Positions 34,916 through 42,704 of a stretch of 64,000 nucleotides of DNA are shown here, in pieces. Within the stretch, counting starts at the first letter, position 1; the number at the start of each line of letters is the position of its first letter. A program made the position numbers and the translations under genes. A model generated the notes under the pieces. That model was not told the origin of the DNA. It ran no database searches and worked only from the letters and a program-made list of their open reading frames with translations. The DNA is from Rhizobium sp. ICMP 5592 (GTDB taxonomy: Bacteria; Pseudomonadota; Alphaproteobacteria; Rhizobiales; Rhizobiaceae): contig NZ_QSNT01000001.1 in NCBI RefSeq assembly GCF_009498525.1, forward strand, positions 859,032 to 923,031, given 5' to 3'.

Positions 34916-36594
34916 CGATTTCCGCAACGAACACATCGGGTGAAACGGCAGTACCCGTTCTGGAAGTTTCCGGCGTGACGATCGCCTATCGTGACCGGAG
35001 CGGGACACGTCCCGCCGTTCATGACATCGATTTCAAGGTGAATGCCGGGGAAGTCGTGGCGCTGGTGGGCGAATCCGGCTCCGGCAAGAGCTCGACGGCC
35101 CAAGCGCTGATCGGCCTACTGCCCGAGGGCGGGATTTTGCAGCAGGGCACCATCCGGTTGAATGGCCAGGATATTGCCGACTGGCCGCAAAAGCGGCTGG
35201 ATGGCATCCGTGGATCGGTCATCAGTATCGTTCCGCAGGATCCTGGCAATTCCCTCAATCCGGTGCGGACGATCGGCGATCAGGTGGCCGAAATCCTTGT
35301 CATTCACGGCAGGGCATCCGGGGCTGCCGCCTATGCGCAGGCGATCGAGCTTCTGGAGCGCGTCGGCCTCAGCCAGCCGCAGCTCCGCGCCAAGCAATAT
35401 CCGCACGAGCTTTCCGGCGGCATGCGACAGCGGGTGCTGATCGCGATCGCCATTGCGCTCAAGCCCTCATTGATCATCGCCGACGAACCGACAAGCGCGC
35501 TTGATGTCACCGTTCAGAAGAACATTCTCGACCTCATTGATGACCTGCGTCGGGAGTATGGCACCGCGATCCTGCTGGTGACGCACGATCTCGGCGTCGC
35601 CGCCGACCGCTCGGACAGGCTTATCGTCTTGCAGCATGGCCGCATTCAGGAGCAGGGGCGCACCGCCGACATCGTGAGGAACCCGCAAAGCGCCTATACG
35701 CGCCGGTTGCTCTCGGATGCGCCGTCCCTGAATGCGCGGGTGCTGCGCGCCGCGCGCCCGAACAGTGCGACATCCAGGCCGGCTGACGACATCATCATCG
35801 TCGACGGGTTGGTTCAGGATTTCGGCTCCGGCGGCAAGGGGAGCAGCTTCAGGGCCGTGGACAATCTGTCCTTCCGCGTCCGGCGTGGAAGCACGCATGC
35901 GATCGTCGGTGAATCCGGTTCCGGCAAGACCACGGCCATACGGATCGTCTCCGCCTTTCAGCAGCCGACGGCAGGCAAGGTCTTCATCGACGGGCTCGAC
36001 CTGTCGTCGCTGCGGGGCGAGACACTGCGGCTCTTCCGCAAGAAGATCCAGCTGGTCTACCAGAACCCCTTCAGCTCACTTGATCCGCGCCAGACGATTG
36101 CGAGGATCGTCGAGGAGCCGTTGTTGAATTTCGAGCGGCTGCCGCAAGCTGACCGGTTGGCAAGGGTAACAGCGACAATCGAAAAGGTCGGGCTTCCGGC
36201 CGATGTCCTGCAACGGCGTCCGCATGCGCTTTCGGGCGGACAGCGGCAACGCGTGGCGATTGCCCGCGCGCTGGTGCTCGATCCGGAAATCCTTGTGCTG
36301 GACGAGGCCGTCTCCGCGCTCGACGTTACGGTTCAGGCACAAATCCTGGCGCTTCTCGATGAGCTTCAGCGCGAGCTGGGCCTAACCTATCTGTTCGTCT
36401 CGCATGATCTCGCCGTGGTCAGGCAGATCTCCGACACGGTCTCGGTCCTGAACAATGGTAAGCTGGTCGAGGGTGGCCCCATCGAGGACGTCTTCGGCAA
36501 TCCGCAGAGCGCCTATACCCGCGAGCTGATCGATGCCGTTCCGGGCAAGAAATATCCTCGTCTTATCGAGCCCGCTCCCAGCAATGCAGGATGA
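34912..36594 (+). CDS. Peptide-type ABC transporter dual ATPase (DppD-DppF fusion)
   Basis: 560 aa with two complete ATPase units in one chain. Unit 1: Walker [10 protein letters not shown] (about residue 52), signature LSGGMRQRV and Walker [13 protein letters not shown]. Unit 2: Walker [10 protein letters not shown] (about residue 338), signature LSGGQRQRV and Walker B ILVLDEAVSALD. Both end in the oligopeptide-type tail with YTRRLL/YTREL motifs. A fusion of DppD and DppF is common in rhizobial importers. In-frame sequence upstream of 34912 belongs to the permease gene region. It is 560 aa long, the same as the second dual ATPase at 46268. Confidence 0.92.
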   Translation: MTISATNTSGETAVPVLEVSGVTIAYRDRSGTRPAVHDIDFKVNAGEVVALVGESGSGKSSTAQALIGLLPEGGILQQGTIRLNGQDIADWPQKRLDGIRGSVISIVPQDPGNSLNPVRTIGDQVAEILVIHGRASGAAAYAQAIELLERVGLSQPQLRAKQYPHELSGGMRQRVLIAIAIALKPSLIIADEPTSALDVTVQKNILDLIDDLRREYGTAILLVTHDLGVAADRSDRLIVLQHGRIQEQGRTADIVRNPQSAYTRRLLSDAPSLNARVLRAARPNSATSRPADDIIIVDGLVQDFGSGGKGSSFRAVDNLSFRVRRGSTHAIVGESGSGKTTAIRIVSAFQQPTAGKVFIDGLDLSSLRGETLRLFRKKIQLVYQNPFSSLDPRQTIARIVEEPLLNFERLPQADRLARVTATIEKVGLPADVLQRRPHALSGGQRQRVAIARALVLDPEILVLDEAVSALDVTVQAQILALLDELQRELGLTYLFVSHDLAVVRQISDTVSVLNNGKLVEGGPIEDVFGNPQSAYTRELIDAVPGKKYPRLIEPAPSNAG

Positions 36595-36598
36595 TCCC

Positions 36599-37648
36599 AT
36601 GAGCACGCCAGCATCACCGAAAAAACTGGGTTTCTTCAGCCGCGTCCTCGACCAGGTGGATGTAGCGAGCCGCTACAGGCTTGTCAGCGAGCAGATCATC
36701 CACGCCGAGGCGCAGGGTTTCGATAGCGCCTGGGTGGCACAGCATCATTTCAATGGCGAAGAGGGTGGCCTGCCGTCGCCGCTGGTTTTTCTGGCCGGGC
36801 TTGCCTCGCGGACGTCGCGCATCCGTCTCGGAACAGGCGTGATCACCTTGCCGATGGAAAATGCGGTGCGTGTCGCCGAGGATACCGCCGTGCTCGATAT
36901 CCTGCTCGACGGACGGTTGGAGGTCGGTTTTGGTACCGGCGGCACGCCGCAGGCTTTCCTACCGTTCGGCCTTGGGAGCGCCGATCGCGGGCTGGTCTAT
37001 GGCCAGCATCTGGCATTGGTGCGCGATGCATGGGCCGGCCAGGAACTTGCCGGCGGCAATCGCCTCTATCCCACGGCACCGCATCTGCGCGACCGGGTCT
37101 GGCAGGCGACATTCTCCGTCGGCGGCGGCGAGCGCGCCGGCCGTGCGGGTGACGGGCTGATGCTGTCGCGCACGCAGCCGCGACCACCCGAGGCGCCGGA
37201 TACCGAGCTTTGGGATCTGCAAAACCCGATTATCGACACCTATCTCGCGGCATTGCCGGACGGACGTATCCCACGCATTCTTGGTTCCCGCAGCCTCTTC
37301 GTGGCCGACAGCCGGAAAGAGGCTCTGCATTTCGCCGAAATCGGCCTGAGGCGTATCGTCGAGCGCTTTACCGCGAGCGGCTTCACGATCCGTGGCGAGA
37401 CCACGGCCGATCTGATCAAGGCCTTCGATGTGCATGTCGGCACGCCGGAGGATGTGATCGCATCGCTTCAGATCGACACCGCGCTTGCGCGGGTAACCGA
37501 CCTCGTCTTTCAGGTTCATTCCGTCGATCCGCCGCACGAGCATATTCTCCGGTCCCTGGAGCTTATCGCCGCCCATGTGGCGCCGGCCCTTGGCTGGACA
37601 CCGCAGACGCCGGCTTTAAGCGAGCGCCGTTTCGCCACCAAAGCCTGA
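36599..37648 (+). CDS. FMN-dependent luciferase-like monooxygenase, KPN_01858 (TIGR04027)-like
   Basis: 349 aa LLM-class enzyme. It has the barrel motifs KLGFFSRVLDQVDVASRYRL, DSAWVAQHHFNGEEGGLPSP, RTSRIRLGTGVITLPMENAV and LEVGFGTGGTPQAF. LLM enzymes use reduced FMN (or F420) to oxidise small molecules, often sulfur or nitrogen compounds. The start overlaps the end of the ATPase gene; ATG 36599 has AGG eight bases upstream. Its position between a KPN_01854-like importer and two CMD/AhpD-like proteins matches the conserved gene set after which the subfamilies were named. The reaction is not known. Confidence 0.87.
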   Translation: MSTPASPKKLGFFSRVLDQVDVASRYRLVSEQIIHAEAQGFDSAWVAQHHFNGEEGGLPSPLVFLAGLASRTSRIRLGTGVITLPMENAVRVAEDTAVLDILLDGRLEVGFGTGGTPQAFLPFGLGSADRGLVYGQHLALVRDAWAGQELAGGNRLYPTAPHLRDRVWQATFSVGGGERAGRAGDGLMLSRTQPRPPEAPDTELWDLQNPIIDTYLAALPDGRIPRILGSRSLFVADSRKEALHFAEIGLRRIVERFTASGFTIRGETTADLIKAFDVHVGTPEDVIASLQIDTALARVTDLVFQVHSVDPPHEHILRSLELIAAHVAPALGWTPQTPALSERRFATKA

Positions 37649-37678
37649 AAACCGACACTTGAAGAAAAGGCCTCGACC

Positions 37679-38287
37679 ATGACTTCGCCGACCCCTGACG
37701 TCATCGATCTTCTGGTGGGAATTACCGCCGGCTCTCCCCTGGATCGCCTCCGCGCCGAAAGGCCGGAAACCCGCCTCAACGCACAGAAGAGCTATCAGGC
37801 ACTGTTTGAGCCGGCCCATGAGAGCGATGTTACCCAAGATGAGCGGCTCGCAATTGCCGTCTTCGTTGCGGGCCTGCACGCTGCGACCAATATCAGTGGC
37901 TTCTATGCGTCTGGTCTGACGAATAAGGCGCTGGCCACAGCCGTTAGCGCTGAAGTGGAAAAAGGCCGCACCCACGGGCCATACGGTCGTTACCCGGCCG
38001 GCCCGCTTTCCAACGAGGATCGCGCTGGTCTCGTCTATGAAGTATCCGGCGATAGCCGCAAGGTTTTCGGACCGAAACTGGCTGCCGCATTCGAACACAG
38101 CCATCTTCTCGTTTTTCGCCCGCGCGAGTCCAATGCTGGAGCCTTGCAGAAACTGCTGGATGCAGGCTGGACGACAACGGGCGTCGTCACGCTTTCGCAG
38201 ATCGTCGCCTTTCTGGCGTTCCAAATCAGGGTTGTCACCGGACTGAAGGCTTTGGCGACTGCCACCGCACAGTCCGCGTCAGCCTAG
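37679..38287 (+). CDS. CMD-domain protein, Avi_7170 (TIGR04029)-like
   Basis: 202 aa, all-helical carboxymuconolactone-decarboxylase/AhpD-type fold. TQDERLAIAVFVAGLHAATN near residues 52-71 is the CMD helix pair, but the CxxC redox motif of AhpD is absent. It is therefore unlikely to be a peroxidase alone; it may form a heteromer with the next protein or act on a metabolite. The gene sits between the LLM monooxygenase and its CxxC-containing partner. The family is known chiefly by co-occurrence with these neighbours. Confidence 0.82.
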   Translation: MTSPTPDVIDLLVGITAGSPLDRLRAERPETRLNAQKSYQALFEPAHESDVTQDERLAIAVFVAGLHAATNISGFYASGLTNKALATAVSAEVEKGRTHGPYGRYPAGPLSNEDRAGLVYEVSGDSRKVFGPKLAAAFEHSHLLVFRPRESNAGALQKLLDAGWTTTGVVTLSQIVAFLAFQIRVVTGLKALATATAQSASA

Positions 38288-38309
38288 CCGAACAGAAGGT
38301 AAATCCGAT

Positions 38310-38912
38310 ATGGCCGAAACTGTCATTCATCCCGAGATCGAAAACCGTCCCAATGTCTTTACCCAGGCCGAAATCGGCTGGACGCCCTGGTTGGAGCCGC
38401 TGGCCGAGGCGGATCTGACCGAGCGCCATTGGGCGGGGCTAGTCGATGCATCCCGTTCGAAATCACCCTATTTCATGCTGCTGGCGCGAGATCCCGAAAT
38501 CCTGCAGGCACGAACGAAAACGGACAAGGACATTTTCTACAATGTCGCGGCGGGCCTGCCGCGCGCCGATCGCGAGCTGGCGGCAACGGCGGCCTCGCGC
38601 ACCAATGGCTGCATCTTCTGCGCCTCCGTGCACTCCCGCTTTGCCTCCCATCATTCGAAGCGCACAGAGGATGTGCAACGCCTGCTGGATGAGGGAACGG
38701 AAACCGATCTCGGCAGCCGCTGGAATGTGCTCGTTTCGACCTCGTCGACCTTGACTGAAACGCCTGCGGCGTTTGAAGCGGCTGATATCGGTAAGCTGCG
38801 GGACGAGGGCCTGAGCGATCTCGAGATCGCCGATCTCATCCATGCGGCCGCCTTCTTCAACTGGGCGAACCGGCTGATGCTGTCCCTCGGGGAGCCAACG
38901 CCCGCAAAATGA
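38310..38912 (+). CDS. Alkylhydroperoxidase (AhpD)-like protein, Avi_7169 (TIGR04030)-like
   Basis: 200 aa, AhpD-like helical protein. The redox motif is intact: Cys101 and Cys104 in NGCIFCASVHSRFASHH, with His108, as in AhpD, where the two cysteines reduce peroxides. In this setting it could clear hydroperoxides formed by uncoupled flavin enzymes or act on an oxidised sulfur intermediate. It follows the CMD gene by 22 bp and is the last intact gene before a broken binding-protein gene. Confidence 0.85.
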   Translation: MAETVIHPEIENRPNVFTQAEIGWTPWLEPLAEADLTERHWAGLVDASRSKSPYFMLLARDPEILQARTKTDKDIFYNVAAGLPRADRELAATAASRTNGCIFCASVHSRFASHHSKRTEDVQRLLDEGTETDLGSRWNVLVSTSSTLTETPAAFEAADIGKLRDEGLSDLEIADLIHAAAFFNWANRLMLSLGEPTPAK

Positions 38913-38922
38913 TTATTCGCCA

Positions 38923-39195
38923 GGTTTTCCCGCCTCCAACGAGGGTTGGCTAAGTCTGGCATTCACCGGTATTCCGGATATAGGCGAGGCGGCTGGGGAG
39001 CCGCCGATCCGGGGCGGTACGCTCAATTGGGCATACTATCCTGACCCGACATCGCTGATCGCCATCAATACGTCGTCGGGCACGGGGCAGGCGATCGGGC
39101 CGAAGATCAATGAAGGTCTGTTCGATTTCGACTATGATCTCAATCCGATACCTCTGCTGGTGACCGAATGGTCGGTGAGCGAGGATGGCCTGCGC
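38923..39195 (+). pseudogene. Remnant of a peptide-type ABC substrate-binding protein gene
   Basis: The + frame from 38923 reads PIRGGTLNWAYYPDPTSLIA, then GQAIGPKINEGLFDFDYDLN and LLVTEWSVSEDGL. This is the mature N-terminus of an SBP_bac_5 protein (about 75 residues). No start codon or proper signal peptide precedes it. After DGL, where TYTFKLR-like sequence should follow, the reading changes abruptly to unrelated residues and stops at 39282-39284. The remaining ~430 residues are missing, so a deletion removed the rest of this gene and perhaps its permeases. No insertion sequence marks the break. Confidence 0.8.
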
Positions 39196-39277
39196 TCCTG
39201 CCAGATAGGCCGAAAGACATTCTTCGCCACCCATTCATATTGGAATTTCTTTTCTCGGCGATTTAGACCATTAAACA

Positions 39278-39294
39278 TATAGATTAAATCTATA
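39278..39294. promoter_or_regulatory. Perfect 17-bp inverted repeat upstream of the LLM gene
   Basis: TATAGATT-A-AATCTATA has perfect 8-bp arms around one central base, in an AT-rich stretch 27 bp before the ATG at 39321. This position would overlap a core promoter. LysR-type or other dimeric regulator binding is likely; no specific regulator is assigned. The 38913-39320 gap otherwise holds only the pseudogene remnant. Confidence 0.55.
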
Positions 39295-39320
39295 ATTGAA
39301 AAAGTTTGATGGCGGATTAG

Positions 39321-40325
39321 ATGGGTTACGCGCTGAGTTTGCTCGACAAAAGTCCAATTGATGGGCAGGAGGCGGCGAGTACGGCATTGGCTCGGACGCT
39401 TGCCCTGGCACAACGGGCCGAGCGCTGGGGCTTCCACCGTTTCTGGGTGGCCGAACACCATAATAATGCACGGCTGGCGAGCTCTTCCCCGGAAGTGCTG
39501 ATTGCCTTCCTGCTCGCGCATACGTCCCGCATCAGGATAGGTTCCGGTGGCGTGATGTTGCAGCATTACAGCGCCTACAAGGTCGCCGAGAACTTCAATC
39601 TCCTGGCAACGCTGGCGCCTGGCCGTATCGACCTCGGCGTCGGCAAGGCGCCCGGCGGCCTGCCGTTGTCGACCCGGGCGCTGCAGGGGGCCTATGATCC
39701 GGCGCGCAAACCGACATTCGCCAAGCAGTTGGCCGAACTCGGCGCCTTCCTTGGCAATGCGGCGGCAGGTGAAGATTCTGAAGCGGACCTTCGAGCCTAT
39801 CCGGTGCCGGCCACTCCGGTGAAGCGCTTCCTGCTCGGTGCCAGCATCGAGAGCGCGGAACTGGCGGCTACTCATGGCTGGGAGTTCGTCTATGCGGGGC
39901 ATCTCAACGGCGACGAATCCTTGCTTGACGAAGTGCTCGCGACCTATCGCGACGCAAGCGGCGGCAAGGTTCCCATACTTGCCATCGGCGTGATTGCTGC
40001 GGAGACGGATGCGGCGGCAGAGCATCTCGCGGGTGACCTGCGGCGCTTCAAGGTGGAAGTGAAGGACGGCCAGAGCGTGACCGTCGGTAGCCTTGCCCAG
40101 GCGGAAGAATATGTCCGTCAGGCCGGCGTGACGGATTACAGGATCGAGGAAAAGATGCCGGGTGTCATCCGTGGCACAGCCGCGCATATCCATGGGGAAC
40201 TCGATCGGCTCCACCGGCGCTACGGGGTTCGCGAATTCATTCTGGATTGTCCCGTCGCCGAGGCGCAAGCGCGTCTCGCCTCAATGGACCTTCTGGCGGC
40301 GGCGCATCTCGCCGTTGCCGCATGA
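39321..40325 (+). CDS. LLM-class flavin-dependent oxidoreductase, MsnO8/YtmO-like
   Basis: 334 aa. The N-terminus YALSLLDKSPIDGQEAAST, FHRFWVAEHHNNARLASSSP and GVMLQHYSAYKVAENFNLLA, with PGRIDLGVGKAPGG, define the MsnO8-like LLM group that includes B. subtilis YtmO (CmoO) of the S-alkyl-cysteine pathway. The enzyme would use reduced flavin and O2. It lies directly upstream of a GNAT gene (90-bp gap), the same partner type as in the ytmI operon. The palindrome just before it suggests its own regulated promoter. Confidence 0.88.
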   Translation: MGYALSLLDKSPIDGQEAASTALARTLALAQRAERWGFHRFWVAEHHNNARLASSSPEVLIAFLLAHTSRIRIGSGGVMLQHYSAYKVAENFNLLATLAPGRIDLGVGKAPGGLPLSTRALQGAYDPARKPTFAKQLAELGAFLGNAAAGEDSEADLRAYPVPATPVKRFLLGASIESAELAATHGWEFVYAGHLNGDESLLDEVLATYRDASGGKVPILAIGVIAAETDAAAEHLAGDLRRFKVEVKDGQSVTVGSLAQAEEYVRQAGVTDYRIEEKMPGVIRGTAAHIHGELDRLHRRYGVREFILDCPVAEAQARLASMDLLAAAHLAVAA

Positions 40326-40415
40326 CGTATCTTTTCCAACAGCAAGCCAGCCACCAGGCAGCCGCATCAAGGGCGGCAACGGCGTAATCCACGCGGCACG
40401 GGAGGCCGCTCAACG

Positions 40416-40976
40416 ATGAGTGACAGCATTCGTATCGCCACGGTCGATGATGCGCCGGTCTTGCATCGGCTGTTGCAGGCGGCCTATCAGCCATTGCGCG
40501 AGATGAACATCCAGTTCACCGCGACCACGGCCGACGTCGATCTTGTTCGCGAGAAGGTCCGTCGGCATACGACATTCGTTGTCGAGCGCGACGCGGCGAT
40601 CATCGCCACGGTCTCCGTCCGCTTTCCCTGGCCGATGGGCGAAACGCATCTGACGAGCTATCCGTTCATCCACTGGTTTGCCGTTTCGCCGGACTTCAAG
40701 CGGCAATCGATCGGCAGCGCTTTGCTCGATCATGTGGAATTGACCTTCCTGCGCGACCAGATCAAGGCGCCGGCCGTCTATCTCGCGACCGCCACCCGGC
40801 ACCCCTGGCTTGCCGGCATCTACGAGCGCCGGGGCTATGAGGGCTTCTACAAGCATACCCGGAACGACGATGAGATCGTTCTTCTGCGCAAGATACTCAA
40901 TCCGGACATCTACGAAACGCTGGAGGTCGCCGAATACAAGCGCTTCGAGCCGCAATTGCTGGCGCAGGCGCAATAG
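40416..40976 (+). CDS. GNAT-family N-acetyltransferase (SnaB/YtmI-like by context)
   Basis: 186 aa. The GNAT core is visible: IRIATVDDAPVLHRLLQAAY at the start, FIHWFAVSPDFKRQSIGSAL carrying the acetyl-CoA loop (KRQSIGSAL in place of the canonical RGxGIG) and AGIYERRGYEGFYKH as motif B. GGGAGG stands before the ATG. Lying between an MsnO8-like monooxygenase and two peptide-type binding proteins, it is the candidate for the N-acetylation step that protects S-substituted cysteine amines in the known Bacillus pathway. That role is inferred from context. Confidence 0.85.
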   Translation: MSDSIRIATVDDAPVLHRLLQAAYQPLREMNIQFTATTADVDLVREKVRRHTTFVVERDAAIIATVSVRFPWPMGETHLTSYPFIHWFAVSPDFKRQSIGSALLDHVELTFLRDQIKAPAVYLATATRHPWLAGIYERRGYEGFYKHTRNDDEIVLLRKILNPDIYETLEVAEYKRFEPQLLAQAQ

Positions 40977-41014
40977 CGGTCGACCGACATTCAAGGGCAT
41001 CGAGGGGACGGGGC

Positions 41015-42649
41015 ATGGCAGTAACGAGAAGAGGTTTTATAGGGACGGTGGGCGTCGTCGCATTGACGGCTGCGGTCGGTCAACGGGCGGCGTGGGCGGG
41101 GAGCAAAGCGGTTCCGGTCAAGGGTGGTTCGTTGGTCTATGGCGTCGAAACCGAGCCGAATACGCTCAACCCGCATCTCAACGGCCAGGCCAAGGCCAAG
41201 CTCGTGCTGCGCAACGCCTATGAAACCCTGCTGGCGCGCACTGCCGATGGCGGATACGTGCCCTGGCTTGCGACCGGTTACAGGATTTCCGACGATGGCA
41301 AGACCTATACGTTTACGTTGCGCGATGATGTCAGCTTCAGCGACGGCGAAAAGTTCGACGCCGCGGCCGTGGTTTTGAACCTCGTAAAGCTGAAGGAACC
41401 TCTCTATTCGGGCAGCATCAGCGCCGGCTACGTATCCCATGTCGTCGAGGCCAAGGCGATCAATCAGTACACAGTGGTGCTGAACCTCGATCGAGTCTAT
41501 GCGCCGTTTCTCGACGGCGTGGCCAGCATCGATATCCTGTCGCCGCGCGCCTTCGCCTCCACGCAGATCAAATCCGGCGGCCCCGAAATCGCCGGCACCG
41601 GGCCTTTCATTCTTGACCGCTATGTAAGGGGTCAGGAGATTCATTTCGTCCGGAATCCGAACTACAAATGGGCGCCGGCAAGTGCCGCACATCAAGGGCC
41701 GGCCCATCTCGACGAGGTGACCTATCGCTTCCTGCCCGAATCCTCGGTTCGCACCGGCGCGTTGGTATCCGGACAGGTCGATGTCATCGAAGGGATTTCC
41801 GGCAACGACGCCGCTCTCTTCAAGGACAATTCCGATTTCACTTACCAGAGCGCACTCAATCCCGGCACGCCCTATACGCTCTATCTCAACACCACTTACG
41901 GTCCGACCAAGGATGTGAGGGTTCGCAAGGCGGTGATCGCCGCCGTCGACGTCGGCCAGATCGTCGACTCCGTCTATCGCCGCGAGCGCACGCGCGCCTG
42001 GGGCGTTCTGACGCCGACCGACAAGGATTTTTACGATGCCAGCATCGAGGGCAGCTACGGCTTCGATCCGAAGCGCGCCAATCAATTGCTGGACGAAGCC
42101 GGCTGGACAGCGCGCGATGCCGATGGCTTCCGCACCAAGGACGGTGCGCGCCTGTCGATCGAGATCGTCCAGGCGCAGGTAACGCTGCGCGATCAGCGCG
42201 ATGTGCTGCTGCAGGCATTGCAGGCTCAGGCGCGGCAGAGCGCGGGCATCGAACTCATCCTGAACAATGTCGATTCCGGCACCTATAGCGAGAGGCAGAA
42301 GAGCGGAAAGTATGGGGCCATTCCCAACTCGACGACCAATCAGGGGAACGCGGTCACCATCTATTTCCACTACCTGCCGCCGGACCAGGGCGGCTCGATC
42401 AACTACAGCCGGACCGAGGCGCCGGAGGTTCTGGCCTGGCTAGATAAGGCGGCCTCAACGCTGGATGCGAAGGAGCGTTTCGCCACTTACGCCGACCTTC
42501 AGCGCTTCGCCATCGTCGAGCAGGCCTATGGCTTGCCGCTCTACGTCCCGGAAGACCAGATCGCTGCATCGACAAGGGTGCGCGGGGTCGGGTTCCGCCC
42601 ATTCAAGCAACTGCCCGAAAATGCCTACGATATCTGGCTGGAAGCCTAG
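41015..42649 (+). CDS. Peptide-type ABC substrate-binding protein, paralogue A
   Basis: 544 aa. The N-terminus has a Tat-like twin arginine (TRRGFIGTVGVVALTAAVGQ, cleavage near AWAG). The SBP_bac_5 domain follows: GGSLVYGVETEPNTLNPHLN, TFTLRDDVSFSDGEKFDAAA and GTGPFILDRYVRGQEIHFVR. It is closely related, by eye well over half identical, to the next gene (42705), with the same length and motifs such as YRFLPESSVRTGAL and EGISGND. The pair arose by tandem duplication and probably broadens the substrate range of the importer at 44387-47950. Confidence 0.92.
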   Translation: MAVTRRGFIGTVGVVALTAAVGQRAAWAGSKAVPVKGGSLVYGVETEPNTLNPHLNGQAKAKLVLRNAYETLLARTADGGYVPWLATGYRISDDGKTYTFTLRDDVSFSDGEKFDAAAVVLNLVKLKEPLYSGSISAGYVSHVVEAKAINQYTVVLNLDRVYAPFLDGVASIDILSPRAFASTQIKSGGPEIAGTGPFILDRYVRGQEIHFVRNPNYKWAPASAAHQGPAHLDEVTYRFLPESSVRTGALVSGQVDVIEGISGNDAALFKDNSDFTYQSALNPGTPYTLYLNTTYGPTKDVRVRKAVIAAVDVGQIVDSVYRRERTRAWGVLTPTDKDFYDASIEGSYGFDPKRANQLLDEAGWTARDADGFRTKDGARLSIEIVQAQVTLRDQRDVLLQALQAQARQSAGIELILNNVDSGTYSERQKSGKYGAIPNSTTNQGNAVTIYFHYLPPDQGGSINYSRTEAPEVLAWLDKAASTLDAKERFATYADLQRFAIVEQAYGLPLYVPEDQIAASTRVRGVGFRPFKQLPENAYDIWLEA

Positions 42650-42704
42650 CAGGGGCCAAGCGCCGCATCCGGCTTCCTTTTTCATCATGGAGATAATGCT
42701 CAAT

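Noticed and set aside
39195..39320. Insertion sequence at the pseudogene break
   Set aside because: No transposase fragment, terminal inverted repeats of IS type or target duplication could be found; the single palindrome is better read as an operator.
42655..42685. Possible terminator between the two tandem binding-protein genes
   Set aside because: The CCG/CGG stem is too short and bulged; CTTTTTC alone is not enough support.
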